From an uncultured Opitutia bacterium (GTDB taxonomy: Bacteria > Verrucomicrobiota > Verrucomicrobiia > Opitutales > UBA953): a DNA stretch of 64,000 nt. The notes beneath the pieces were generated by a model. It saw only the letters and a list, made by a program, of their open reading frames with translations. It made no database searches and was not told the DNA's origin. Location: the NCBI GenBank assembly GCA_903855995.1, contig CAIOAN010000002.1, positions 248,001 through 312,000 on the forward strand. The letters are read 5' to 3'. The position numbers were made by a program, and so were the translations under genes. Positions 36,470 through 49,498 of the stretch are shown here, in pieces. The stretch's first letter is position 1; each line of letters starts with the position of its first letter.

Positions 36470-37171
36470 TTAGCGGTGGCAGCCCGAGCAGCTCTGGGGC
36501 GGGTTGACCTTCCAGTCGTGGACGAACTTCGTCCCCTGCTCGATCTGCTTGGCAGGCGATTCGGCCTTCCAAGCAAGGTCGGTGATTTTGTCGACCGGGC
36601 GCAGGGCGTTCTCCGGATTGCGGTGGCAATCGAGGCAGAACGACATGTTAAGAGCCTTCTGCTGGCCGACAACGGCCTGCTGGTCAATGCGACCGTGACA
36701 CTCCACGCAGCTCACGCCGCGGTTCACGTGCACCGAGTGATTGAAGTAAACATAATCAGGCAACTTGTGCACCTTCACCCAGCGAATCGCGTCGCCCGTC
36801 TCCATGCTCTTCTTGACGAGTGCCAGCGCCGGGCTGTCGGGCTTCACCTGGCTGTGACAGTTCCAGCACGTATTCGTGGTGGGCACATTGGAATGACCCG
36901 ACTTCTCGACGAAGTTGTGGCAGTAGCGGCAATCGAGACCTAGGACGGAATCCGGACCAGCGTGGAAGGAGTGATCGAAGGCCACCGGCTGATCAGGCGT
37001 GTATCCGACGTTCAGATACTTGTTCGTGGCGTACTCGTTGACCGCAGCCGTGACGACGACACCGGTGATCAACAGGCAGACGAGGATCTGGAAGGGGGCG
37101 GCATTGACGCCCCGGGAGAAGAAGTTCCCACGGGGGGCTGGGCGGTTGAGATAATCGAGGAGCTTGCGCAT
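36470..37171 (-). CDS. actA: Alternative complex III pentaheme cytochrome c subunit ActA
   Basis: A 233-residue membrane-anchored multiheme cytochrome. Five CxxCH sites are present: CRYCH, CWNCH, CVECH, CLDCH and CSGCH. Several extra histidines (FDHSFHAG, FNHSVHVN) are suited to bis-His coordination. One N-terminal helix (ILVCLLITGVVVTAAV) anchors it. This is the first gene of the operon. ATG 37171 was chosen because upstream codons to 37243 lack family similarity. A 312-base AT-rich region upstream probably holds the operon promoter. Confidence 0.92.
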   Translation of the reverse strand: MRKLLDYLNRPAPRGNFFSRGVNAAPFQILVCLLITGVVVTAAVNEYATNKYLNVGYTPDQPVAFDHSFHAGPDSVLGLDCRYCHNFVEKSGHSNVPTTNTCWNCHSQVKPDSPALALVKKSMETGDAIRWVKVHKLPDYVYFNHSVHVNRGVSCVECHGRIDQQAVVGQQKALNMSFCLDCHRNPENALRPVDKITDLAWKAESPAKQIEQGTKFVHDWKVNPPQSCSGCHR

Positions 37172-37483
37172 CGCGTTCGGACGAAGGGATTGACGGTTTT
37201 TTGACCGAAGAAGCACGAAAGGCGGACCCCCTTCGCAACCCAAAATTAAGGGGTTTTAGTCGCTTTTCAGGGGTTGCCTGTGAATCAGCACACGAAATCG
37301 CTGTGATTTAACTGTCTATAAGTATCTTAAACTGCTGTTCAATAATTACTTACAAACTTTTGAAGTATTCCAGTCATTTGGGCATGTCTAAAAGCCGCCA
37401 ATGGCCGCTTCCGAACTATTAGACCAGCAACGGGAAAACCCCAGTTGGGCTTATCCCGTTACTGGATTTAAGTTAGGGCTCAA
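37172..37483. other. Upstream region of the respiratory operon, no gene seen
   Basis: About 312 bases without a credible coding frame, clearly more AT-rich than the surroundings between 37250 and 37400. It must hold the promoter of the ten-gene act operon. A TTGAAC hexamer with a TATAGA-like hexamer 16 bases downstream on the minus strand is a weak candidate. Near the tpiA end it contains a strong hairpin (37424-37465, listed separately). Confidence 0.5.
37424..37465 (-). terminator. Hairpin downstream of tpiA
   Basis: A 12-bp stem with one mismatch (CCAGCAACGGGA / TCCCGTTACTGG) enclosing a second small stem (CCCC/GGG). It starts 18 bases after the tpiA stop on the minus strand. There is no clear U-run, so it may be a 3'-end stabiliser or factor-assisted terminator and not an intrinsic one. 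Confidence 0.4.
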
Positions 37484-38260
37484 TCAGTGGGTCAAGGACT
37501 TCGCCGCGCTCTTCACGAGATCGACAAAGCTCTTGGCCTCAAGGGCGGCGCCACCAATCAGGCCGCCATCGATGTCGTGTTCAGCCAGCAACGCGTCCGC
37601 ATTGTCGGGCTTCATCGATCCACCGTAAAGAATCCGCATGCGGCCAGCGCCCTCGGCGCCGAACTGGGCAACCAGCAGCGAACGGATGAAAGCATGCACT
37701 TCCTGCGCCATGGCCGGGGTGGCGGTCTTGCCGGTACCAATCGCCCAGACGGGCTCATAAGCGATAATGACCTCTGCGGCCTTCCCGGCGGGGACACCCG
37801 CCAGACCGAGCTCAACCTGGCGCTTCACTACGGCGTTCGTGGTGCCAGCTTCGCGTTCCGAGAGCAATTCACCAACGCAGAGAATCGGTTTCAGCGAGGC
37901 CGCCAGCGCGGCGTTGACCTTGCGGTTGATGAAAGCGTCGTCTTCGCCGAAGATACTCCGGCGCTCGCTGTGTCCGAGAATCACGTGCGTGACGTGCAAG
38001 TCGCGCAGCATGGCGGCGGAAATCTCGCCCGTGAAAGCGCCGCTGGGCTTGTCATGCATGTTCTGCGCGCCCACGGCGAGGTGCGTGCCTTCGGCGGCGG
38101 CGCTCACTGCGGAAAGCGCGGTGAAGGGCGGGCAAAGGACCATCTGGACGGCGGATTCAGTGCCGACCGCGGCCGCGATGGCCTTGACGAGTTCGGTGCC
38201 TTCGGTGGCCGTCTTGTTCATCTTCCAGTTACCGGCGATGAGGGGAGTGCGTTTGGACAT
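37484..38260 (-). CDS. tpiA: Triose-phosphate isomerase
   Basis: A 258-residue glycolytic enzyme that interconverts dihydroxyacetone phosphate and glyceraldehyde 3-phosphate. Catalytic residues are visible: Lys in AGNWKMN, His in ILGHSERR, Glu in AYEPVWAIGTGK. The phosphate-binding end YGGSMKP is also present. The frame is open upstream to 38383, but those codons overlap the end of pgk's leader, and ATG 38260 begins the conserved domain. It follows pgk by 44 bases, likely on the same transcript. Confidence 0.97.
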   Translation of the reverse strand: MSKRTPLIAGNWKMNKTATEGTELVKAIAAAVGTESAVQMVLCPPFTALSAVSAAAEGTHLAVGAQNMHDKPSGAFTGEISAAMLRDLHVTHVILGHSERRSIFGEDDAFINRKVNAALAASLKPILCVGELLSEREAGTTNAVVKRQVELGLAGVPAGKAAEVIIAYEPVWAIGTGKTATPAMAQEVHAFIRSLLVAQFGAEGAGRMRILYGGSMKPDNADALLAEHDIDGGLIGGAALEAKSFVDLVKSAAKSLTH

Positions 38261-38304
38261 GGTGATTATAAATCTGAGGGTTGTACGAAATGAGGGTGCG
38301 CAAA

Positions 38305-39549
38305 TCAGGCGGAGAGAGCCGCGACGCCGGGCAGGATCTTGCCTTCGAGGTATTCGAGCGAAGCCCCGCCGCCCGTGGAGCAATGCGTCACCTTGGTATC
38401 AACGCCAAACTTCTTGGCCGCCGTGGCCGTGTCGCCGCCGCCGACGATGGTGATTGCACCGCGTTCCGTGGCCTTGGCCACTGCGGCCGCCATGGCCTTG
38501 GAGCCGACGGCGAACTTCTCGAATTCGAAGACGCCACAAGGACCGTTCCAGACCACCGTGCCGGCGCGGCCGATGGCGGCGTCGTACAGCTTGATGGATT
38601 CCGGACCGCAATCCATGCCTTCCCAGCCGGCCGGAATACCAGACTGCATCGTGGCGGGCTGGGTGTTAGAATCAGGGGAGAATTTGTCGCCGCAGAGGAA
38701 GTCGACCGGGAGGGTGACTTTCACGCCACGGGCCTTGGCCTTGTCGAGCAGCTCCTGGACAATCTTGGCGCCTTCCGCATCGTAGAGCGAATTGCCGATT
38801 TCCATGCCGTCGCAGACCTTACGGAAAGTATAGGCCATGCCGCCGCCGATGATGATCTCGTCGGCCTTCTCGATGAGATTACGAATCAGCGGGATCTTAT
38901 CGGCGATCTTCGCGCCGCCCAGGATGGCGAGGAGCGGGCGTTTCGGGCTGTTCAGCACGGTGTCGAAGGCCTTGAGCTCGGCTTCAAGGAGGAAGCCCGC
39001 GGCCTTGCGCGAGAGGTTCACGCCGACCATCGAGGAGTGGGCGCGGTGCGCGGTGCCGAAGGCATCGTTGACGTAAACATCGCCCAGACGTGAGAGAGAA
39101 GCCCTGAATTCAGCCACTTTAGTAGGGTCGGCCTTCTGGCTCGTGCCGTCCTCGAGCTTCACTTTGCCTTCTTCTTCAATGTGGAAACGGAGGTTTTCCA
39201 GCAGCAGGACTTCGCCCGGCTGGAGGGATTGAGCAGCGGCTTCCGCTTCGGGCCCGACGCAGGCGGCGACGAACTTCACCGGCTTGCCGAGAAGTTTCTC
39301 GAGCTCGACGGCGATGGGGCGGAGGGAGAACTTCTCGACGACCTTACCGTCCGGACGGCCAAGATGCGACATCAGCACCAGGGAGGCGCCGCCTTCGAGC
39401 AGGAACTTGATCGTCGGCAGGGCCGCCGCGATACGCTGGGTATTCGTGATGGCGCCGGTCTTCTTGTCCTGGGGGACGTTAAAGTCGACACGGACGAGGA
39501 CACGCTGGCCCTTGACGGAGCCGAGTTCGCGGAGGGTAGGAGCAGGCAT
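38305..39549 (-). CDS. pgk: Phosphoglycerate kinase
   Basis: A 414-residue glycolytic kinase producing ATP from 1,3-bisphosphoglycerate. The signatures are [20 protein letters not shown], and the nucleotide-binding [13 protein letters not shown] near the C-terminus, with [14 protein letters not shown] ending the domain. ATG 39549 was preferred over the open frame to 39675, which carries no family similarity and overlaps the gap terminator. The gene lies 161 bases downstream of gap on the minus strand, with a terminator between them, so it probably has its own promoter. Confidence 0.96.
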   Translation of the reverse strand: MPAPTLRELGSVKGQRVLVRVDFNVPQDKKTGAITNTQRIAAALPTIKFLLEGGASLVLMSHLGRPDGKVVEKFSLRPIAVELEKLLGKPVKFVAACVGPEAEAAAQSLQPGEVLLLENLRFHIEEEGKVKLEDGTSQKADPTKVAEFRASLSRLGDVYVNDAFGTAHRAHSSMVGVNLSRKAAGFLLEAELKAFDTVLNSPKRPLLAILGGAKIADKIPLIRNLIEKADEIIIGGGMAYTFRKVCDGMEIGNSLYDAEGAKIVQELLDKAKARGVKVTLPVDFLCGDKFSPDSNTQPATMQSGIPAGWEGMDCGPESIKLYDAAIGRAGTVVWNGPCGVFEFEKFAVGSKAMAAAVAKATERGAITIVGGGDTATAAKKFGVDTKVTHCSTGGGASLEYLEGKILPGVAALSA

Positions 39550-39661
39550 GGTGGTGAAAGAGAGCACAGAAAGGCGTAAGGCCAAGGGTGGGAAGAACAA
39601 ACCGCCCAAGCCCTCGCAAACCCTCGTTACCACCCTCCCCTCCCACCAAAGCCTAAAACAA

Positions 39662-39689
39662 GACAGGCGGCCCACTTGGGCCGCCTGTC
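39662..39689 (-). terminator. Intrinsic terminator of gap
   Basis: A perfect 12-bp GC-rich stem (GACAGGCGGCCC / GGGCCGCCTGTC) with a 4-base loop. It is followed on the minus strand by TTGTTTTAG and lies 21 bases after the gap stop. Confidence 0.88.
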
Positions 39690-39710
39690 GCGGAGGATTC
39701 TAAGCGAGGC

Positions 39711-43233
<3,523 letters not shown>

Positions 43234-43242
43234 TCTTCCGCA

Positions 43243-44199
43243 ATGAGGATGCAGGAAAAACATTTGGCGAGCAAAAGCGGGCTTCCCTCCGTGCCGCTGC
43301 TTCCCCACGATGCCGCCGTGGAAATAAGCGTACTAGTGAGCGACTGGGAAGGTCACCGCCTCCTGGATTCCGGCGACGGGTTCAAACTCGAGGAGATCGG
43401 CGGCGTCCGCATGATCCGCAGCGAGCCTAAGGCTTGGTGGAGCAAGTCCCTGCCTGCCACCGAATGGGCCCGCGCCGTCGCCGAGCACGAAGAAGGCGGT
43501 CGCGAAGGCCACTGGAAACTCAAAGGCAACTGCCCGAAAGAATGGGAAACCCAGCTCGGTAAGCTTCGCTTCCAATTGCGGTTCATGGACAACTCTAAGC
43601 AGTTCGGCGTCTTCGCCGAACAATCGCCTCATTGGAAATGGGTGTCCGCCCGCCCCCAGAAGAGCGAACCCCGCCCGCGCCTGCTCAATCTCTTCGGCTA
43701 TACCGGCGCCGCCTCGCTCGGTGCCGCCCAAGCGGGCTGGCATGTCACGCACGTCGACGCGTCCAAGCCCGCCGTGGCGTGGGGCCGCCGCAACCAGGAG
43801 CTTTCGGGCATGGCCCAGGAACCCATCCGCTGGATCATCGAAGACGCGATGACCTTCGTGAAGCGCGAAGTGAAGCGCGGCAACAAGTACGAGGCCATCA
43901 TGCTCGACCCGCCCGCCTTCGGCCGCGGCCCGACCGGCGAATTCTGGAAAGTAGAACGGGATCTCGCCCCCTTACTCCGCGCCTGCCGCGAACTCCTCTC
44001 CCCACAAGCCCAGTTCATCCTGCTCACCGTCTACACGATCGATGCCTCGTCGATCCTCTGTCATAACCTGCTCGAGGAGAACACCCGCGGCTTGGGTGGT
44101 AAGATTGATATTGGGGAATTAGCGCTCAAGCAGGAAGGCACCGGCCGGCTGCTACCGCTCTCGCTGTGGGGCCGCTGGACCGCACCGGACAAGGCATAA
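43243..44199 (+). CDS. Class I SAM-dependent rRNA large-subunit methyltransferase (RlmI/RlmK-like)
   Basis: A 318-residue methyltransferase of the YccW/RlmI group, which methylates cytosine or guanine in 23S rRNA. The SAM-binding motif is RLLNLFGYTGAASLGAAQAG, the next Asp is in HVDASKPAV, and the catalytic motif is IMLDPPAFGRG. Usual RlmI proteins carry an N-terminal PUA domain, but here only a short β-rich segment precedes the Rossmann domain, so the protein is shorter than the ~395 residues of E. coli RlmI. ATG 43243 or ATG 43249 may be used. Confidence 0.82.
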   Translation: MRMQEKHLASKSGLPSVPLLPHDAAVEISVLVSDWEGHRLLDSGDGFKLEEIGGVRMIRSEPKAWWSKSLPATEWARAVAEHEEGGREGHWKLKGNCPKEWETQLGKLRFQLRFMDNSKQFGVFAEQSPHWKWVSARPQKSEPRPRLLNLFGYTGAASLGAAQAGWHVTHVDASKPAVAWGRRNQELSGMAQEPIRWIIEDAMTFVKREVKRGNKYEAIMLDPPAFGRGPTGEFWKVERDLAPLLRACRELLSPQAQFILLTVYTIDASSILCHNLLEENTRGLGGKIDIGELALKQEGTGRLLPLSLWGRWTAPDKA

Positions 44200-44271
44200 G
44201 CCCTAGCATTGGGCCGCATTAGGCCTGAAGGCGGTTTAAATAGTTTCCAACCGGGGGCCGATGTCTTCTAA

Positions 44272-45777
44272 ATGAACGGCGTGAGCCTTGTACCAGATCA
44301 AGCTACCTTCCGCCAACTGGCACTGAAGAACGATCTTATCCCGGTGTGCCTCGATCTGATGGCCGACCTCGAGACACCCGTATCGGTCTACGCCCGCCTG
44401 CGTACCCTGGGCTCCCCTTTCCTTTTTGAATCCGTCACCGGGGGCGATAAGCTCGGTCGTTACAGCTTCTGCGGCGCCGCGCCGGCGATGACCCTCACGG
44501 CGTGGGAAGATCGCACGGAAATCACACGCCGCGATGGATCGAAGGAAACCATCCCGACTCCGGCCGACCCGCTCACGCTGGTTAAGAAGGAACTTTCCGG
44601 CCTGCGCGTAGCCAAAGTGCCAGGGCTCCCCCCTTTCGTCGGCGGCATGGTCGGCATGGTGAGCTACGAATACGTTCACCGCGTCGAGCCGACTGTACCG
44701 AAGCCCGCGAAGGATCCGGCAGGCACCCCGATTCTCCATTTCATGCTGGTCGACCGCGTCGTCGCCTTCGACAACGCCCGCCAGACCCTGCGCCTCATCG
44801 TCAACGCCCGCGTGAAGTCGCCGGCCGAAGCGGATGCCGCCTGGGAAGCCGCTCGCAAGGAGCTGGAATCCCTCCGCGCGGTCGTCACCGGCCCCCGCGC
44901 CGCCGTCGCCGCCGAACTCCCCGCCAGCGTTGAATTCGCCACCGGTAAGGCCAACGTGAATCAGGCTGATTTCGAAGCGGCCATTCTCAAGACGCAGGAA
45001 TACATCCGGGCCGGAGATTGCGTGCAGGTGGTGCTCTCCCGTCGGACGGATGTCGCCTTCAAGGGAGACCCGCTCGACCTCTATCGCGTGCTCCGCCACG
45101 TGAATCCTTCGCCTTACATGTTCGTGATGGAGACCGGCCGGGGCTTCGACGTCGTGGGCGCCTCGCCCGAGGTCAACGTCCGCCTTACGGGCCAGCTCTG
45201 CGAAATCCGCCCGATCGCCGGCACCCGCCCCCGTGGCGCCGATGAGGCCGCTGACCGTCGACTCGAAGCCGAACTGCTTGCAGATCCTAAGGAACGCTCA
45301 GAGCACCTGATGCTGGTCGACCTCGCCCGTAACGACCTTGGGCGCGTCTGCGTCCCAGGCTCCGTCAAGGTGCCCGACTACGCGATCGTCGAACGCTATT
45401 CGCATGTGATGCACATCGTCTCGCAGGTCGAAGGCCAGCTCTCTCCGGAGAGGGACGCCTTCGACCTCTTCCGTGCGACCTTCCCGGCGGGCACTCTTTC
45501 CGGAGCGCCCAAGGTGCGCGCCATGCAAGTCATCTCGGAACTCGAAGGCGAACGACGCGGCGTCTACGGCGGCGCGGTCGGCTACTTCGGCTTCGATGGC
45601 GGACACGATTCCTGTATCGTGATCCGCACCGCCTCGCTGCGTAACGGCGTCGCCAGCATCCAAGCAGGCGCGGGCATCGTCGCTGATTCGGTGCCGACGT
45701 CCGAGTTCGAGGAAACCATCAACAAGTCCAAGAGTGTCCTCCGCGCGCTGGGACTTGCCGCCGGCCTTCGCTCCTAG
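44272..45777 (+). CDS. trpE: Anthranilate synthase component I
   Basis: A 501-residue enzyme that makes anthranilate from chorismate for tryptophan synthesis, with ammonia supplied by TrpG. The Trp-binding feedback motif FLFESVTGGDKLGRYS lies near the N-terminus. The chorismate-binding region IAGTRPRGADEAADRR and SEHLMLVDLARNDLG, and the end AGIVADSVPTSEFEE, are intact. Length equals that of usual TrpE. No trpG or other trp gene adjoins it, so the Gln amidotransferase is encoded elsewhere. A sigma-factor gene starts 10 bases after its stop. Confidence 0.93.
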   Translation: MNGVSLVPDQATFRQLALKNDLIPVCLDLMADLETPVSVYARLRTLGSPFLFESVTGGDKLGRYSFCGAAPAMTLTAWEDRTEITRRDGSKETIPTPADPLTLVKKELSGLRVAKVPGLPPFVGGMVGMVSYEYVHRVEPTVPKPAKDPAGTPILHFMLVDRVVAFDNARQTLRLIVNARVKSPAEADAAWEAARKELESLRAVVTGPRAAVAAELPASVEFATGKANVNQADFEAAILKTQEYIRAGDCVQVVLSRRTDVAFKGDPLDLYRVLRHVNPSPYMFVMETGRGFDVVGASPEVNVRLTGQLCEIRPIAGTRPRGADEAADRRLEAELLADPKERSEHLMLVDLARNDLGRVCVPGSVKVPDYAIVERYSHVMHIVSQVEGQLSPERDAFDLFRATFPAGTLSGAPKVRAMQVISELEGERRGVYGGAVGYFGFDGGHDSCIVIRTASLRNGVASIQAGAGIVADSVPTSEFEETINKSKSVLRALGLAAGLRS

Positions 45778-45787
45778 CCGAACCCTC

Positions 45788-46885
45788 GTGCCCAAGTCGA
45801 AGCCACAGAAGAGCGCCAAAGGAAAGGCGGCAGATGCGTCGACCCCCGAGAGACCCCTGAGCCCCCCCCTCGGCTTGCCGCGCACGAACCTACCCGCGGA
45901 AACGGACCCCACGGAGCCGGGCCTACCTTGGGAAGCATTATCCTCGGAGGAGCGTTCTCCGATCCGCTATTACCTGGATCAGATTGGCAAGACGCCACTG
46001 CTGACGCTGGAGCAAGAAACCGCCCTTGCCCGGCGCGTGCTCAAAGGCGACGAGGCCGCCCGGCTGAAGATGATTCAGTCTAACCTCCGACTGGTCGTAC
46101 GCATCGCCAAGGACTACGATGATTTCGGACTTTCGCTGATGGATCTCATCAGCGAGGGCAACTTCGGCCTCATTAAGGCGGTGGAACGCTTCGATCCCGA
46201 CAAGGGCGGCAAGCTCAGCACCTATGCCTCGTGGTGGATCAAGCAGGCTATCAAGCGCGCGCTGGCTTCCAACGGGAAGACCATTCGCCTACCGGTGCAC
46301 ATGGTCGATCGCATTGCCCACATGCGCCGCACCGTCAATCGCCTGACGACCGAGCTCGGCCGCGAACCTCATAACGACGAAATCGCCCAGGCGATGGAAA
46401 TCCCGTTGTCCAAGGTCGTGCACATGAAGTCGGTGGCCAATCGCGCCGCCTCCCTGGATCAACCCGTCGGCGAAGAAGGCGACGCCACGCTGGGCGATCT
46501 GGTCAAAGACGAATCAGAACGCACCCCTTTCGAGACCCTACGTGGCAAGTCCGATAATGCCGAAATCGGCGAGATGCTCGCCGCACTGGACCCGCGTGAA
46601 GCGGAAGTGCTGACCCTTCGTTTTGGACTCAATGGCGAAAGCCCCCTGACACTCGAGGAAGTGGGAGAGATGTTTAAACTTACCCGTGAACGCGTGCGCC
46701 AACTCCAGCAGTCGGCTCTGATGCAATTGCGCCGCATCATGACGGAGCGCCAAAAACTCCTGACGCCCGAAGACGTCCAGAAAAACAAGATGGCTGAGGC
46801 CCGTTCCGAAGTCTTGAGCGAGTTTTTCCGATCCAAGGGAGGCGCCGCTGGCGCGAAGGCCGCGCGGACGCGCGAGGGGCTCTGA
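45788..46885 (+). CDS. RNA polymerase sigma-70 factor (group 1/2, short form)
   Basis: A 365-residue sigma factor. A disordered, Lys/Pro-rich N-terminus is followed by region 1.2 (IRYYLDQIGKTPLLTLEQE), the region 2 -10-recognition part (FGLIKAVERFDPDKGGKLS, TYASWWIKQAIKRAL), region 3, and region 4 with the -35 helix-turn-helix (TLEEVGEMFKLTRERVRQLQ). It lacks region 1.1 and the non-conserved region of a large RpoD, so it may be RpoS-like (group 2) or a lineage-specific primary factor. GTG 45788 was chosen. An ATG frame from 45734 overlaps trpE. It is transcribed with or directly after trpE. Confidence 0.88.
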   Translation: MPKSKPQKSAKGKAADASTPERPLSPPLGLPRTNLPAETDPTEPGLPWEALSSEERSPIRYYLDQIGKTPLLTLEQETALARRVLKGDEAARLKMIQSNLRLVVRIAKDYDDFGLSLMDLISEGNFGLIKAVERFDPDKGGKLSTYASWWIKQAIKRALASNGKTIRLPVHMVDRIAHMRRTVNRLTTELGREPHNDEIAQAMEIPLSKVVHMKSVANRAASLDQPVGEEGDATLGDLVKDESERTPFETLRGKSDNAEIGEMLAALDPREAEVLTLRFGLNGESPLTLEEVGEMFKLTRERVRQLQQSALMQLRRIMTERQKLLTPEDVQKNKMAEARSEVLSEFFRSKGGAAGAKAARTREGL

Positions 46886-46902
46886 AGCCTTTGCTTATTA
46901 TT

Positions 46903-46932
46903 GGCCCTGACTTGCTTAAGTTCAGTCGGGCC
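46903..46932 (+). terminator. Candidate terminator-like hairpin after the sigma-factor gene
   Basis: GGCCC(T)GACT pairs with AGTCGGGCC across an 11-base loop that itself contains CTTAAG. The hairpin begins 18 bases after the sigma-gene stop. Only a short T-run follows (ATTTT, about 10 bases on), so termination may be partial. Confidence 0.4.
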
Positions 46933-46997
46933 TGGCGGTGATTTTAACCATTAGCCTCCCTCTCAGGGAATGGCAGGGCCTGTGCTTACAAATAGGC

Positions 46998-48431
46998 ATG
47001 ATCCTGACTGACTACAGGGGCGCCAATCTTTTCGACGAGCTGGTCGACTCTACGGGCAAGATTCGCCCTTACTACCGGAATGTCGCGGACAAACTTTCCG
47101 GCCTCGGCAACGAGGAGCTAAGCCAGAAGCTGCGCAGCCTCGAACTTCTCTTCCTCAAGCAGGGCATCACCTTCACCGTCTACGGCGACGACAAAGGCAC
47201 CGAACGCGTCTTCCCCTTCGACCCATTTCCCCGCGTCATCCCAGCGGCTGAGTGGGAGCAGATCGAAGCCGGCTTAGTCCAGCGCATCACGGCGTTGAAT
47301 CTATTCCTCTACGACGTCTATCACGAGCAGCGCATCATCAAGGACGGCATCATTCCGCCAGAAGTGGTCTTCGGCGCCTCTCATTATCGCCCAGAATTCG
47401 TCGGTGTCTCCGTGCCTAAGGACGCGTACATCCATGTTTGCGGTACCGACTTGATCCGTGATCAAGACGGTCGCTACCTCGTCCTGGAAGATAATGGTCG
47501 CTGCCCTTCTGGCGTCTCCTACGTCCTTGAAAACCGCGCCGCGATGAAGCGGGTTTTTCCCCAGCTCTTCAGCGCCAGCGGTGTCCGCCCGGTCGACACC
47601 TATCCGGCCGACCTCTTGGCGACGCTCCGCCACGTCGCCCCGCGCGAGAACCCCAATCCTAACGTCGTCCTGCTCACCCCGGGCGTCCACAATAGCGCCT
47701 ATTTCGAGCACTCTTTCCTCGCCCGCCAGATGAGCATCGAAATCGTGGAAGGGCGCGACCTCATCGCCCTCGATGGGTTCGTCTACATGCGCACCACGCG
47801 CGGCCTACGCCAAGTCGATGTGATCTACCGACGCATCGACGATGACTTCCTGGACCCACAGGTCTTCCGCAAAGATTCCTGCCTGGGCGTACCGGGACTC
47901 GTGGACGCCGTCCGCCGCGGCAACGTGGCGCTCGCCAACGCCATCGGCACGGGCGTGGCCGACGACAAGGTCACTTACGCCTTCGTGCCCGACATGATTC
48001 GCTATTACCTGTGCCAGGAGCCGATCCTCGATCAGGTGCCCACCTACCTCGCGTGGCGCGACAGCGATAAGAAATATATCTTGGAGAACCTGCCGAAGCT
48101 CGTCGTCAAGGCCGCCAACGAAAGCGGCGGCTACGGCATGCTCATCGGTCCGGCGGCCACCGCCGCACAGATCGAGGAGTTCCGTCAGAAAGTCACGGCC
48201 CACCCACGCAACTACATCGCCCAGCCGGTCGTGAATTTCTCCCAACACCCGACCCTCGTCGACGGAGGGCTGGAAGGTCGCCACGTAGACCTCCGGCCCT
48301 TTGTGTTGTGGGGTGATTCCATCAAGGTGCTCCCCGGCGGCCTGACGCGCGTCGCCCTCAAACGCGGCTCCCTCGTCGTGAACTCCTCCCAGGGCGGCGG
48401 CAGCAAAGACACCTGGGTCCTCGCGGCCTGA
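46998..48431 (+). CDS. Circularly permuted ATP-grasp type 2 protein (DUF404/DUF407)
   Basis: A 477-residue ATP-grasp enzyme of the circularly permuted type. The DUF404 start is [27 protein letters not shown]-type stretches and [20 protein letters not shown] follow, then the ATP-binding end [20 protein letters not shown]-grasp enzymes of this type are predicted to ligate amino or peptide groups, and the actual substrate is unknown. ATG 46998 was chosen over an upstream frame to 46938. The next gene begins 11 bases downstream, and the three-gene set recurs in many phyla. Confidence 0.88.
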   Translation: MILTDYRGANLFDELVDSTGKIRPYYRNVADKLSGLGNEELSQKLRSLELLFLKQGITFTVYGDDKGTERVFPFDPFPRVIPAAEWEQIEAGLVQRITALNLFLYDVYHEQRIIKDGIIPPEVVFGASHYRPEFVGVSVPKDAYIHVCGTDLIRDQDGRYLVLEDNGRCPSGVSYVLENRAAMKRVFPQLFSASGVRPVDTYPADLLATLRHVAPRENPNPNVVLLTPGVHNSAYFEHSFLARQMSIEIVEGRDLIALDGFVYMRTTRGLRQVDVIYRRIDDDFLDPQVFRKDSCLGVPGLVDAVRRGNVALANAIGTGVADDKVTYAFVPDMIRYYLCQEPILDQVPTYLAWRDSDKKYILENLPKLVVKAANESGGYGMLIGPAATAAQIEEFRQKVTAHPRNYIAQPVVNFSQHPTLVDGGLEGRHVDLRPFVLWGDSIKVLPGGLTRVALKRGSLVVNSSQGGGSKDTWVLAA

Positions 48432-48442
48432 TTCCCACGGCC

Positions 48443-49483
48443 ATGATGCTATCTAGAGTCGCCGACCATCAGTATTGGATGGCCCGTCAGATGGAACGAG
48501 CCGAGAACCTCGCCCGCCTCGTCCGCGTCTCAGAAGAGATGCTGCTCGACGATGAAACCCTCGGCCGCGGCACCGCCCAGGAGTATTGGACGCCGGTGCT
48601 AGGAGCTACGGCCATGGAAGCCCCATTCCGCACGCTCTACCCTGAGCCGAAGTGCGGCGATGCGGCCCGCTTCCTGACCCTCGACCTTCGGAATCCGGAT
48701 TCGATTCTCGCCTGCATCCGCCAAGCCCGCGAAAACGCGCGCTCGGTGCGAGATAAGATCTCCGACGAAATGTGGGCGGAAATCAACGCCCTCAACATGT
48801 TCGTGACCTCCGCCGAAGGACTCGAGCTGCTCGAACGCTTTCCGCAGGCCTATTACGAGAAAATCATCTCCTCTTCGATGCTGTTCGACGGCATCACCGA
48901 CGCCACCCTCACGCGCGATGAGGGATGGAACTTCCTCCAGCTGGGCCGTTTGCTGGAACGCGCGGACATGACCAGCCGCTTCCTTGATATCCGCTCGCAG
49001 ACCCAGCCGATCGCCGGCGAGTCAGCCTTGGAATCCCTCCAGTGGGGCGCTGTCCTGCGCGCGTGCAGCGCCCACGCGGGCTATCGACGCGTCCACGGCG
49101 GCGAAATCAGCGTCGAAGGCGTCGTGGATTTGCTCCTCTTCTCCAACGAATTTCCCCGTTCCGTCCGCCACTGCATCCGCCGGGCGGACGAAGTTCTGCA
49201 CGACATCTCCGGTACCCCCACCGGCCGATATTCGAATACCTGCGAGAAAATCACTGGAGCCCTGCTCGCCAAACTGAGTTTCGCTGGCCCGCCTGAAGTC
49301 ATGGCCCGCGGCTTACACGCCTACATCGATGAATTGCAGTTACAGCTAAACTCGGCCGGGCAGGCCGTCTTCGAGAGTTACGTGCTATTACCCGGCGAGA
49401 TTGATCGTCATTTCCCGCGCGGCACCCGGCCCGACTCCCTTTCCGACTGGCATCGCGAACAGCAGCAACAACAGCAGCAATAA
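48443..49483 (+). CDS. Alpha-E domain protein (DUF403) with poly-Gln tail
   Basis: A 346-residue helical protein of the Alpha-E (DUF403) family that travels with circularly permuted ATP-grasp proteins. Typical stretches are MMLSRVADHQYWMARQMERAE at the start and WNFLQLGRLLERADMTSRFLDI in the middle. Its molecular role is unknown. The chain ends in DWHREQ followed by a run of glutamines encoded by CAG/CAA repeats, an unusual ending that looks like repeat-slippage DNA. It is 11 bases after the ATP-grasp gene and 15 bases before the transglutaminase gene. Confidence 0.87.
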   Translation: MMLSRVADHQYWMARQMERAENLARLVRVSEEMLLDDETLGRGTAQEYWTPVLGATAMEAPFRTLYPEPKCGDAARFLTLDLRNPDSILACIRQARENARSVRDKISDEMWAEINALNMFVTSAEGLELLERFPQAYYEKIISSSMLFDGITDATLTRDEGWNFLQLGRLLERADMTSRFLDIRSQTQPIAGESALESLQWGAVLRACSAHAGYRRVHGGEISVEGVVDLLLFSNEFPRSVRHCIRRADEVLHDISGTPTGRYSNTCEKITGALLAKLSFAGPPEVMARGLHAYIDELQLQLNSAGQAVFESYVLLPGEIDRHFPRGTRPDSLSDWHREQQQQQQQ

Positions 49484-49498
49484 GGCCGAACTGCCGAC

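Noticed and set aside
38261-38383. Longer N-terminal extensions for tpiA, pgk and gap
   Set aside because: The extra codons lie before the conserved starts, show no family likeness, and overlap neighbouring genes or the gap terminator.
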